Made by a program: the position numbers and the translations under genes. Source: Solirubrobacterales bacterium (GTDB taxonomy: Bacteria > Actinomycetota > Thermoleophilia > Solirubrobacterales > 70-9). Taken from it: a DNA stretch of 64,000 bases. The DNA lies in contig JAICSS010000004.1 of NCBI GenBank assembly GCA_025936755.1, positions 1-64,000 of the forward strand, read 5' to 3'. The notes beneath the pieces are model-generated. The model saw nothing but the letters and a program-made list of their open reading frames with translations, had not been told where the DNA came from and searched no databases. Below are positions 57,981 to 64,000 of the stretch, piece by piece. Position 1 is the stretch's first letter; each line of letters begins with the position of its first letter.

Positions 57981-58085
57981 TTCCAGGCGCTTGCGGGGTT
58001 AGCTGTCGGGCTCGCGCTGAAAGAGCTGCGCTACGCGGCCATCGCCGCGACTCGCCCCAACTACTTGGGTCCCCCGCTCCTCGCG
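57981..58085 (-). promoter_or_regulatory. c-di-AMP riboswitch (ydaO-yuaA class)
   Basis: On the minus strand the leader of the rlpA-like gene contains GGGGGACCCAA, TTGGGGCGAGTCG, GAGCCCGACAGCTAACCCCG and, at the end, GCCTGGAAAGAG just before ATG 57976. These are the conserved blocks of the ydaO/yuaA riboswitch, which in Actinobacteria sits before cell-wall hydrolase genes and senses c-di-AMP. The GGAAAGAG near the end is also the ribosome site. Confidence 0.88.
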
Positions 58086-58169
58086 TTATGTAAGGCGAAG
58101 ATTCAGCGGAAGTTGGCGCCAGATTAGCAAACGCTAAGACAGAAAACTTGCAAGCTGTCCGGCGGCATA

Positions 58170-58197
58170 GAAAAGGCCCCCTTTCGGAGGCCTTTCC
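58170..58197 (-). terminator. rnpB terminator
   Basis: Read on the minus strand, AAAGGCC pairs with GGCCTTT around a short centre, followed by TTTCT. It lies at the 3' end of rnpB. Confidence 0.7.
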
Positions 58198-58535
58198 CGT
58201 AGCGGGCCTGTAAGCCGGATCCTGTCTCGAGCGGCCATCTATCTCTGCGGCCTACCTGGACCTCGCCGAGCCGGGTCGACGGTCCTGCTTGGCCTTGCAC
58301 CGGGCGGGGTTTGCCTGGCCGCCGCGTCACCGCGACGCCGGTGCGCTCTTACCGCACCATTTCACCTTTGCCTGTGCGCGACGCAGCTGCAGTCGCGCCA
58401 TCGGCCGTGTCATTTCTGTGGCACTTTCCCGCGGGTTTCCCCGGGTGGGCGTTACCCACCGCCCTGCCCTGTGGTGTCCGGACTTTCCTCGAGGGGTTTT
58501 CTCTCCCCCCGCGGTCCGCTCGGCCCGCCCCCCAA
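58196..58535 (-). ncRNA. rnpB: RNase P RNA, bacterial type A
   Basis: The minus strand carries the conserved RNase P elements in order: GAGGAAAGTCCGGACACC near the 5' end (P4), GAAATGACACGG, AAAGGTGAAATGGTGCGG and GTAAGAGCGCACC, AGATAGATGGCCGC and the 3' GGATCCGGCTTACAGGCCC. The first GCGGGCC and final GGCCCGC can pair as P1. The exact ends are inferred from that pairing. The protein-coding start of the SDR gene is 42 bases away on the other strand. Confidence 0.95.
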
Positions 58536-58576
58536 GGGTAGCTCCCGCCCGCTTCCCGGCCAAGCGGGGCGGGGAT

Positions 58577-59410
58577 ATGGTGACGACCATGCGGACGGCT
58601 GTGGTGACCGGCGGCGGCAGCGGCCTCGGCCGCGCGATCGCCGCCGAGCTCGTCGAGCGCGGCTACCGCGTCCACGTCACCGACGTCGACGCCGGCGCCG
58701 CCGACCGGGTCGCCGCCGAGCTGGGAGGCGAAGCTCGCGGCTCGGCCCTCGACGTCCGCGACGAGGCGGCCTGCCGTGGCCTCGCCGAGTCGATCGGCCG
58801 AACCGGCTCGCTCGACCTCTGGGTCAACAACGCCGGCGTCTTCTTCAGCGGCGTCCCCTGGGAGCAGAGCGCCGAACGGCGCCAGACGATGCTGGACGTC
58901 AACGTCACCGGCCTGATGAACGGGACGATCGCCGCCCTGGGCCCGATGCGCGCCGCCGGCCGCGGCCACGTCGTCAACGTCGTCTCCCTCGCCGGCCTCG
59001 TCGCCGCCCCGGGCGAGGTCGCCTACTCGGCCAGCAAGCACGCGGCGATCGCCTTCACCCTCGGGACGCTCTTCGACCTCCGCCGCACCGGATGCAAGGG
59101 CATCGAGCTCTCCGCCGTCTGCCCGGACGGGATCTGGACGCCGATGCTCGAGAACAAGCTCGAGGACCCCGACGCCGCCCCCTCCTTCTCCGGCCGCCTG
59201 CTCACCGCCGAGGAGGTGGCGAGGGAGGTCGGCAAGCTGACCGAGCGCCCGCGCCCGATCCTCGTCGTCCCCCGCTGGCGCGGGCCGCAGCTGCGCCTCT
59301 TCGACCTCTTCCCGCGCCTGGGGCTACGGCTGCTGCCGCTGGTGATGTGGGACGCGCGGCGGAAGCAGCGGCGCTACAAGAAGCTGATCGAAGGTGGGAA
59401 GTGGCCGTGA
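58577..59410 (+). CDS. Short-chain dehydrogenase/reductase
   Basis: 277 residues from ATG 58577 (GTG 58580 and ATG 58589 are close alternatives). Classical SDR: AVVTGGGSGLGRAIAAEL (NADP/NAD site), LWVNNAGVF, then VVSLAGLVAAPGEVAYSASKHAA with catalytic Ser, Tyr and Lys, and the PDGIWTPM segment. The substrate is unknown. It lies between rnpB and the convergent lexA, with 24 bases to the latter. The longer frame to 58289 runs through rnpB and is rejected. Confidence 0.88.
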   Translation: MVTTMRTAVVTGGGSGLGRAIAAELVERGYRVHVTDVDAGAADRVAAELGGEARGSALDVRDEAACRGLAESIGRTGSLDLWVNNAGVFFSGVPWEQSAERRQTMLDVNVTGLMNGTIAALGPMRAAGRGHVVNVVSLAGLVAAPGEVAYSASKHAAIAFTLGTLFDLRRTGCKGIELSAVCPDGIWTPMLENKLEDPDAAPSFSGRLLTAEEVAREVGKLTERPRPILVVPRWRGPQLRLFDLFPRLGLRLLPLVMWDARRKQRRYKKLIEGGKWP

Positions 59411-59434
59411 CGGCAGCCGAGGAGCTGGGTTGCG

Positions 59435-60046
59435 TCAGACCTTCCTGAAGACCCCGACCACTTTGCCGAGCACCCGCGCCTCGGTCGTCAGGATCGGCTC
59501 CATTTCCGCGTTTTCGGGCTGGAGCCGGATGTGGTCCTTCTCGCGGAAGATCCGCTTCACCGTCGCCTCCTCGCCGATCAGGGCGACGACGATCTCGCCG
59601 TCGTTGGCGTCGTCGCTGGGGCGGACGATGACGTAGTCGCTTTCGAGGATGCCGGCGTCCTTCATGCTTTCGCCGCGGACCTGGAGGATGTAGTCGCCGT
59701 CCTCGCCGCCGATCACGTCGGGCACCTCGAGGTACTCCTCGATGTTCTCTTCGGCCAGGATCGGCTCGCCGGCGGCGACCTGCCCGACCAGCGGCAAGCC
59801 GCTTTCGGAGCTGATCGTCCGTTTCGCCTTGTCGAAGAGCAGCTCGATCGCCCGGGGTTTCGAAGGATCGCGCCTGACCAGCCCCAGCTTCTCCAGGTTC
59901 GCGAGGTGCGCGTGGACCGTCGAAGACGAGTGCAGCCCCACCGCTTTGCCGATCTCCCGCACCGTCGGCGGGTAACCGGTCTTCGCCGCGTACTTGCGGA
60001 TGAAGTCGAAGATCTCCTTCTGCCTCTTGGTCAGATCCAGTTCCAT
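59435..60046 (-). CDS. lexA: LexA repressor
   Basis: 203 residues from ATG 60046. The winged helix-turn-helix (1-70) starts MELDLTKRQKEIFDFIRKYAAKTGYPPTVREIG. The self-cleavage bond is A92-G93 (QVAAGEP), with Ser127 (GESMKDAG) and Lys164 (ATVKRIF) as the catalytic pair. It represses SOS genes and is cleaved with RecA on DNA damage. A longer frame to 60103 would put its start in the LexA box and is rejected. Convergent with the SDR gene. Confidence 0.96.
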   Translation of the reverse strand: MELDLTKRQKEIFDFIRKYAAKTGYPPTVREIGKAVGLHSSSTVHAHLANLEKLGLVRRDPSKPRAIELLFDKAKRTISSESGLPLVGQVAAGEPILAEENIEEYLEVPDVIGGEDGDYILQVRGESMKDAGILESDYVIVRPSDDANDGEIVVALIGEEATVKRIFREKDHIRLQPENAEMEPILTTEARVLGKVVGVFRKV

Positions 60047-60096
60047 CGTCGTTCCGGTTCCCTCCGCTCCGCCGTCAAAGAGCCGCAAATTGCCTT

Positions 60097-60110
60097 CGAA
60101 CACTTGTTCG
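60097..60110. promoter_or_regulatory. LexA (SOS) box of lexA
   Basis: CGAACACTTGTTCG is a perfect fit to the Gram-positive LexA operator core GAAC-N4-GTTC with flanking C and G, 51 bases before the lexA start. It indicates autoregulation. Confidence 0.85.
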
Positions 60111-60189
60111 CAAGGCTACCGCCTCCCCCGGACGCCCGCAACCTGCGCCCGCCCCCTGCACGCAAACATCTAGAATCGAGCGCCCTCGA

Positions 60190-60275
<86 letters not shown>

Positions 60276-60282
60276 TCGGAAA

Positions 60283-60306
60283 GCCCCCGCAAGTCGGGGG
60301 TTTTTC
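60283..60306 (+). terminator. Rho-independent terminator after tRNA-Leu
   Basis: CCCCCG pairs with CGGGGG around CAAGT, followed directly by TTTTT. The rest of 60307-60598 holds no gene I can support: only the double GTGCGCCAG motif near 60347 and mixed sequence. Confidence 0.9.
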
Positions 60307-60346
60307 TCTCCCCCGCCTCATATCAGGTAGCGGCGAGGCGCTATCC

Positions 60347-60369
60347 GTGCGCCAGCCCGTGCGCCAGTC
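60347..60369. repeat. Paired GTGCGCCAG motif, left copy
   Basis: GTGCGCCAG, CCC, GTGCGCCAGT. A near copy lies at 62977-62998 (GTGCGCCAG, TG, GTGCGCCAGT). The pair brackets the tRNA-adjacent region and might be integrase arm sites or remains of an integrase gene end. Confidence 0.5.
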
Positions 60370-60598
60370 GCACCCAAGTTCTGGCGGCAAGGCGGACGAG
60401 GGACGCCATTTTGACTCCTCCTGCCGCCCAAGGGTCAGGCGTCGGCGCAAGCGGGAGCACGAAGAGACTCGGTGATGTGGAGGCAGGGCAGACGCCGCTA
60501 CCCGGGGATAGCTCTCCGCGCTAATGGATGCGTAATCCTTAGAGTGATCGAGCATTTTACTTACTGCCCTGCCAGCTGAACATCGAAAGGTCAAGCCG

Positions 60599-61426
60599 TT
60601 GCTAGAGCCCAACTACACCAATCTCTTCCTAGACGCCGGGATAAGCGACCGGAATGACCAGGACAAGTACAGCCGATGCCTCGATGTCGTTTTGGCAAAC
60701 GAAAGGATCACGGTGGCTGACATCATCGGGGTTGGGGAGAACGGCACCGGGTCCAACCTTGACCTTTACGTAGTGCACCGCCATGGAATTACTCTCACCC
60801 GAGAGCGAGGCATCTTCAATAAGCGGATCATCGTCGAGCGGCACTGCTCGCTCGCTTCGATCGAGAGGCTGAGGGCCACCCAGGAGGGTTTCAAGGGCAC
60901 GGAACTCACCATCACCGGAAATGATGGGAAGGGTGCGGAGGTGCTCAAGATTAAGTGGGGGCTCGGCGGTCCCGACTGGGTCGAGCCGCTGGTACTGCGG
61001 CAGCGGGAGCACCTGTTCAAGGTGATCGGCGCGGCGATGGATGCGATCTCTGAGGCACCCGTCGCTTCCGTGTCCTCCGCGTCGTCGAAGTCCGCTGCAC
61101 TCACCGCCTGGGCAACCGACGTTGTCAAGGCTGCAGGAGTGGGAGTCAGAGAGGACGTGGTAGCCGAGCACGCGAACATGGTCGCCGGAGGAATCCGCTT
61201 CATGGTGTTCCTGCGCCTCGGTGCTGAACATGGAATCGACGACCTCGGCCAGTTCTACCCCGATGGCACGCTCCCATCCGGAAGCCCGATAGAGACCTTC
61301 GACGATCTCTACGAGCACGTCGTCGCGCGGGTCGGCAATCGTCAGCTGGTTGACCGGGCCATCGACGAGCAACTTGCCGGAGCCTGGCGGGAGTTCGTCA
61401 ACGGCTGCCGCGCGCAATATTCATAA
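60599..61426 (+). CDS. Unknown protein, N-terminal PH-like domain suspected
   Basis: 275 residues from TTG 60599, with GAAAGG 8 bases upstream. No family is certain. Residues 30-150 show a strand-rich run ending in a helix (RITVADIIGVGENG, LDLYVVHRHGITLTRERGIFN, IIVERHCSLASIERL, VLKIKWGL, HLFKVIGAAMDAI), the pattern of bacterial PH-like domains. The C-terminal half is mostly helical (AALTAWATDVVKAAGVGVREDV). Codon use is less GC-rich than the core genes. It lies downstream of tRNA-Leu in the accessory stretch, convergent with the AbiU2-like gene. Confidence 0.6.
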   Translation: MLEPNYTNLFLDAGISDRNDQDKYSRCLDVVLANERITVADIIGVGENGTGSNLDLYVVHRHGITLTRERGIFNKRIIVERHCSLASIERLRATQEGFKGTELTITGNDGKGAEVLKIKWGLGGPDWVEPLVLRQREHLFKVIGAAMDAISEAPVASVSSASSKSAALTAWATDVVKAAGVGVREDVVAEHANMVAGGIRFMVFLRLGAEHGIDDLGQFYPDGTLPSGSPIETFDDLYEHVVARVGNRQLVDRAIDEQLAGAWREFVNGCRAQYS

Positions 61427-61435
61427 GAACAGAGA

Positions 61436-61477
61436 GCGGGCATTTCTGAGTTGGCGAGCGCCTTTCGACGTGCCCGC
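61436..61477. terminator. Weak hairpin between convergent genes
   Basis: GCGGGCA (61436-61442) pairs with TGCCCGC (61471-61477), with GGCG-AG-CGCC inside. It falls just after the stop of the 60599 gene and before that of the 61501 gene. Confidence 0.4.
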
Positions 61478-61500
61478 CGCGGAGTCTCTACTCACCGCCT

Positions 61501-62211
61501 TCAGCCTTTCGCTTTTGCCACTCTTCCATCGGCCAAACGCATCGACTCCGGCATCACTCGATCTGGCAGCCACTGAACCCGGAAAATAGCCTTCCAATCG
61601 TGCTGAATGATCGGCTCCAGTGTGTACATGTCGGCTGCGGTGAAGAGAGCGTAGTAGCGGCGGAAGAGCTTCCCGAGGACATCGATCGCGCTGTCGATCT
61701 GCTCGAAGGTGACCGTTGCATCAGCGGCAACGGGGCGCTGGTCGGCGTGGGCCACGTGCTTGTCAACGCAGTCTTTGACCGACGCAGCCGCTGCGATTAA
61801 CTCCCCGTAATCAGCCGCGGGCATCGCCGGGTCTAGGTGGTTGCCAACCTCACCTCCGTACTCCTTGTCCCATTGCCGTCGCGCATATGCCGCGTCGTCC
61901 GGGCCGTCCCACAGGTTGAGCCATAACGCGGGCGTCACCCGCTCGGGGTTGTCCCGCAGCTCCATGAGCAGCTTCGCCAGGCTCGCCACGTCCGGGTGGA
62001 GATCGGCTTGCCGCCGGATCGCTATCGCCTGGGTGATGCCGTACAGGTCGCGGTGGTACTGCCAAAAAACAGAGTCCGGCAGGTTGCCATTCTCTTTGAT
62101 GATGTCGCCGATCTCCCGCCAAATCTGGCGGTGGTGATGCAACGTGATGACTCCATTCTTAATCGGCTTGTCCAGCCAGCGCTGCCACTTCTCGATCCGT
62201 TGATCGGCCAC
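61501..62211 (-). CDS. AbiU2/HEPN-like protein
   Basis: 236 residues, all helical in appearance. LHHHRQIWREIGDIIKENGNLPDSVFWQYHRDLYGITQAIAIRRQADLHPDVASLAKLLMELRDNP has the RRQ-D pattern and spacing I associate with the AbiU2-type HEPN family, and VDKHVAHADQ may supply the catalytic-type His of HEPN RNases (Rx4-6H is not clearly seen). AbiU2-like proteins are linked to phage abortive infection. Base composition is mixed. It faces the PH-like gene and lies downstream of hicAB. Confidence 0.5.
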   Translation of the reverse strand: MADQRIEKWQRWLDKPIKNGVITLHHHRQIWREIGDIIKENGNLPDSVFWQYHRDLYGITQAIAIRRQADLHPDVASLAKLLMELRDNPERVTPALWLNLWDGPDDAAYARRQWDKEYGGEVGNHLDPAMPAADYGELIAAAASVKDCVDKHVAHADQRPVAADATVTFEQIDSAIDVLGKLFRRYYALFTAADMYTLEPIIQHDWKAIFRVQWLPDRVMPESMRLADGRVAKAKG

Positions 62212-62252
62212 GCTAGGAGACTAAGGAAAGCAACGCGACTGGAGAACCAAGT

Positions 62253-62285
62253 AGGCCCGCCTAGCTTTGGACGCCGGGCGGGCCT
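62253..62285 (-). terminator. Hairpin beyond hicB
   Basis: AGGCCCGCC and GGCGGGCCT are exact complements around 15 bases, 208 bases beyond the hicB stop on that strand and 42 bases before the AbiU2-like start. No T-run follows. The 282-base gap 62212-62493 otherwise shows no gene. Confidence 0.45.
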
Positions 62286-62493
62286 CGTCAACGATCTTGG
62301 GAGAAACCTGCGAATCGATTCTGTTTGGGCGGCCCAGAGCGCGTCTGGACCAAAGCTCACGGCTGTATCGGGTCTCTCGTCGGCCTCGGCCGTAACGGTG
62401 GTTCGGGGGCCGCTTCGGCTTGTCCCGAGTCCGCCCTGCCACTTAAGCAGGAGGATCGGCGGCGAACCGCCACTGCTTTGCTTGCCCGTCTAT

Positions 62494-62691
62494 TCAGGCA
62501 GCGACGTGCTCGCCAGCCGGAACGAAGTGCTCCAGCTTGGCTTCGTGCTCAAGCGCGAAGGGGATGCCCTCTTCGGCCAGCTTCACAACCTCCGCGTAGT
62601 TGTCGCCGGCGGCGGACCAGCCCTCGACGTCGGGGGACTCGGCCCACCAGCCGTCGCTTTCGTGGTGATAGATGACGCGGACGATCTCCAT
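62494..62691 (-). CDS. hicB: HicB-family antitoxin
   Basis: 65 residues. The compact HicB-like fold (MEIVRVIYHHESDGWWAESPDVEGWSAAGDNYAEVVKLAEEGIPFALEHE) matches short antitoxins of the HicAB systems. It should neutralise the HicA RNase encoded 12 bases upstream, and may act with it as a repressor. No DNA-binding extension is seen in 65 residues. Located in the tRNA-adjacent island. Confidence 0.82.
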   Translation of the reverse strand: MEIVRVIYHHESDGWWAESPDVEGWSAAGDNYAEVVKLAEEGIPFALEHEAKLEHFVPAGEHVAA

Positions 62692-62703
62692 GGTTCCTCC
62701 GAT

Positions 62704-62937
62704 TCAGAGTAGCTTCCGGGCCTCGTCTTCGGCAAGCCCCACGTCACGGACAAGGATCTTGCGAACGAGGCCGGCCGGGATCGTCGCCTTGTCGTGAAAG
62801 GCGAAGGTCAAGGGCGGGTAGGCCGGCGACTCCATCCGGCGATGCGAGCCGGACTGGCGGGCCACGCGGTAGCCGAGCGGCTTCCGTTCTAGGATCGCCA
62901 GCAGCTGCTTGGCCTTCATCGACGGGAAGGGGCTCAC
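62704..62937 (-). CDS. hicA: HicA-family mRNA interferase toxin
   Basis: 77 residues from GTG 62937, or 71 from ATG 62919 (MKAKQLLAILERKPLGYR), which matches the usual HicA start better. The dsRBD-like fold and the SGSHRRM motif with the catalytic His are present, followed by the FHDKATIPAGLVRKIL segment typical of HicA. It cleaves mRNA when free of HicB. Order toxin-antitoxin, as in classical hicAB. Neither start has a strong ribosome site. Confidence 0.82.
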   Translation of the reverse strand: MSPFPSMKAKQLLAILERKPLGYRVARQSGSHRRMESPAYPPLTFAFHDKATIPAGLVRKILVRDVGLAEDEARKLL

Positions 62938-62976
62938 GGCAGCGCACCCTAGATCCGCCTTCGGACTCCTTGCCTC

Positions 62977-62998
62977 GTGCGCCAGTGGTGCGCCAGTG
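62977..62998. repeat. Paired GTGCGCCAG motif, right copy
   Basis: GTGCGCCAG, TG, GTGCGCCAGT, about 2.6 kb from the left copy at 60347. A short AGAGAG/CTCTCT hairpin follows at 63044-63062. No gene is seen in 62938-63098. Confidence 0.5.
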
Positions 62999-63098
62999 AG
63001 GCACCGAAATCACCGGAAACAGCCGGAGACAACCGGGTTAGATAGAGAGGGCTACGCTCTCTTCCCGTGAGCCAGCTGACGATTGCCTGTGCTTAGGC

Positions 63099-64000
63099 AT
63101 GCGCAAGAGGATCGAGGTTTGGATGTGGGCGATCCCGGTGTTGCTCGCCAGCCTAGTCTTCTGGCCCATCTGGCTCGTTGTGATCGCGGGCGGCGCGGTC
63201 AGGTTTCTCGCCGGTGACTTCGTTGCCGGGCCCAGGCGGGCGAGGGATCCGAGCGGAGCAGGCACGGTGAACCTCCGCGCGTTGCCCCGCAGGGGAGGCG
63301 AAGCGCTCGTCGCGCGGATCGCGATCCGGAAATACGACCTCCTCGCCTACGCGGCGCTGGCGGCCGGCGTGCTGGCGGTGACCGCCCTCGCCTTCGTGAT
63401 CGATGGCAAGGGCCACGACCTCACCTCGATCGCGGGCGATGTGGAGGGCTTCGTCGCGATCGCCGGCCTCGTCCTCGGGCTACCGGCCCTCGCCTACGCG
63501 ATGGTCACCGACAGCACCGTCGAGCGCATCGAGGGCCAGCTGGGCAGAGACAGGAGCAAGGAGGTCGAAACCAGAATCGGGGCCCGACTCCACGATTTCG
63601 AGCAGGGTCTGCCTGGCCACACCGTCCAGGTCTTCCTGCCCGACCTCCAACAGACCCGCCTGCTCCCGGTCTACGATCCCGGCGACGACGGGCCGGACGA
63701 AGGCTGGGCGATCGACCGCAAGACGCCTCAGGCCCTGACCGGCTCGGCCTGGGTGGGACGGAACTATCTCTGGGGCGTCGCCGCCGACCTGAAGCAGGCG
63801 AAGCTTCGGCTCACCCCGGATCAGCTCGAGGAATACGAAGACCTGAAAGCGGTCGCCGCGGCGCCGGTGTTCGGCAAGGGCCACCTCGACCCTCTGGGCG
63901 TTCTCACGGTCTACAGCAAGAGCGACGACGGGACGATCGGAACCGAGGCATTCATCCAGAAGCACAAGGAGGCGGCGAAGTCGCTGTCCCGGATCATCGA
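63099..64000 (+). CDS. Membrane protein with GAF-like domain, 3' truncated by window edge
   Basis: From ATG 63099 the frame stays open to the end (300 complete codons), so no stop is seen. Two or three hydrophobic segments (AIPVLLASLVFWPIWLVVIAGGAV, LLAYAALAAGVLAVTALAFVI, FVAIAGLVLGLPALAYAMV) are followed by a short linker helix and a domain with LPVYDPGDDGPDEGWAIDRKTPQALTGSAW and later AAPVFGKGHLDPLGVLTVYSKSDDGTIGTE, which fits a GAF sensor. A signalling output may follow beyond the edge. The ATG has no strong ribosome site. Confidence 0.65.
   Translation, partial: MRKRIEVWMWAIPVLLASLVFWPIWLVVIAGGAVRFLAGDFVAGPRRARDPSGAGTVNLRALPRRGGEALVARIAIRKYDLLAYAALAAGVLAVTALAFVIDGKGHDLTSIAGDVEGFVAIAGLVLGLPALAYAMVTDSTVERIEGQLGRDRSKEVETRIGARLHDFEQGLPGHTVQVFLPDLQQTRLLPVYDPGDDGPDEGWAIDRKTPQALTGSAWVGRNYLWGVAADLKQAKLRLTPDQLEEYEDLKAVAAAPVFGKGHLDPLGVLTVYSKSDDGTIGTEAFIQKHKEAAKSLSRII

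Noticed and set aside
58289-58576. N-terminal extension of the SDR gene
   Set aside because: It runs through rnpB; the SDR nucleotide site begins right after ATG 58577.
60047-60103. Upstream extension of lexA by 19 residues
   Set aside because: The start would lie in the LexA operator; ATG 60046 fits the usual LexA N-terminus.

Overview
The window is very GC-rich, densely packed bacterial chromosome with many GTG/TTG starts and 1-4 base start/stop overlaps. A Gram-positive type LexA box, a c-di-AMP riboswitch in front of an RlpA-like gene, GTP-type PEP carboxykinase and a mycobacteria-like fatty-acid locus all point to an actinobacterium. The Thermoleophilia/Solirubrobacterales are my best guess, but I cannot prove this from sequence alone.

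Layout. (1) 1-402: end of a malyl-CoA lyase type gene. (2) About 0.6-33.4 kb: a large cell-surface glycan locus. It holds a polyprenyl-type glycosyltransferase, a minus-strand array of four secreted GH26-like glycosidases behind a GT2-GT4 fusion, further GT4 and membrane glycosyltransferases, a CapK-like ligase, a flippase, and a forward operon (15.2-20.8 kb) with a Wzm/Wzt-like ABC exporter, three GT2 enzymes and a fused deacetylase. A methyltransferase, a second deacetylase and two small PixA/AidA-like paralogues follow. The locus closes with an eight-gene minus-strand operon (33.3 to 23.6 kb) of glycosyltransferases and membrane proteins, including a GT4-kinase fusion. Together these genes could build, decorate, export and trim one or more surface polysaccharides. 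(3) 33.4-38.7 kb: a methyltransferase, then central metabolism (pckG, sucCD with a ferredoxin). (4) 38.8-39.8 kb: a TIR-domain protein. (5) 39.8-42.4 kb: a tyrosinase operon. (6) 42.5-50.9 kb: a TetR-led beta-oxidation-like operon (thiolase, FabG4-like reductase, MaoC hydratase, two acyl-CoA dehydrogenases) followed by an acyl-CoA ligase. (7) 50.9-60.1 kb: GGDEF/EAL protein, DUF255 protein, glnA, an AhpD-fold protein, a c-di-AMP riboswitch with an rlpA-like gene, rnpB, an SDR and lexA. (8) 60.2-63.1 kb: tRNA-Leu(GAG) and a small island with a PH-like protein, an AbiU2/HEPN-like protein and HicAB. A membrane-GAF-like gene runs off the right edge.

The points most worth a second look are a 49-base perfect hairpin read in frame inside the DUF255 gene, the PixA/AidA-like pair in the glycan locus, the GH26 array, the GT4-APH fusion, the Cys-less AhpD-fold gene with a promoter/operator palindrome, and the TIR and tRNA-island genes as defence candidates. 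I saw no CRISPR array, rRNA gene or intact insertion sequence.
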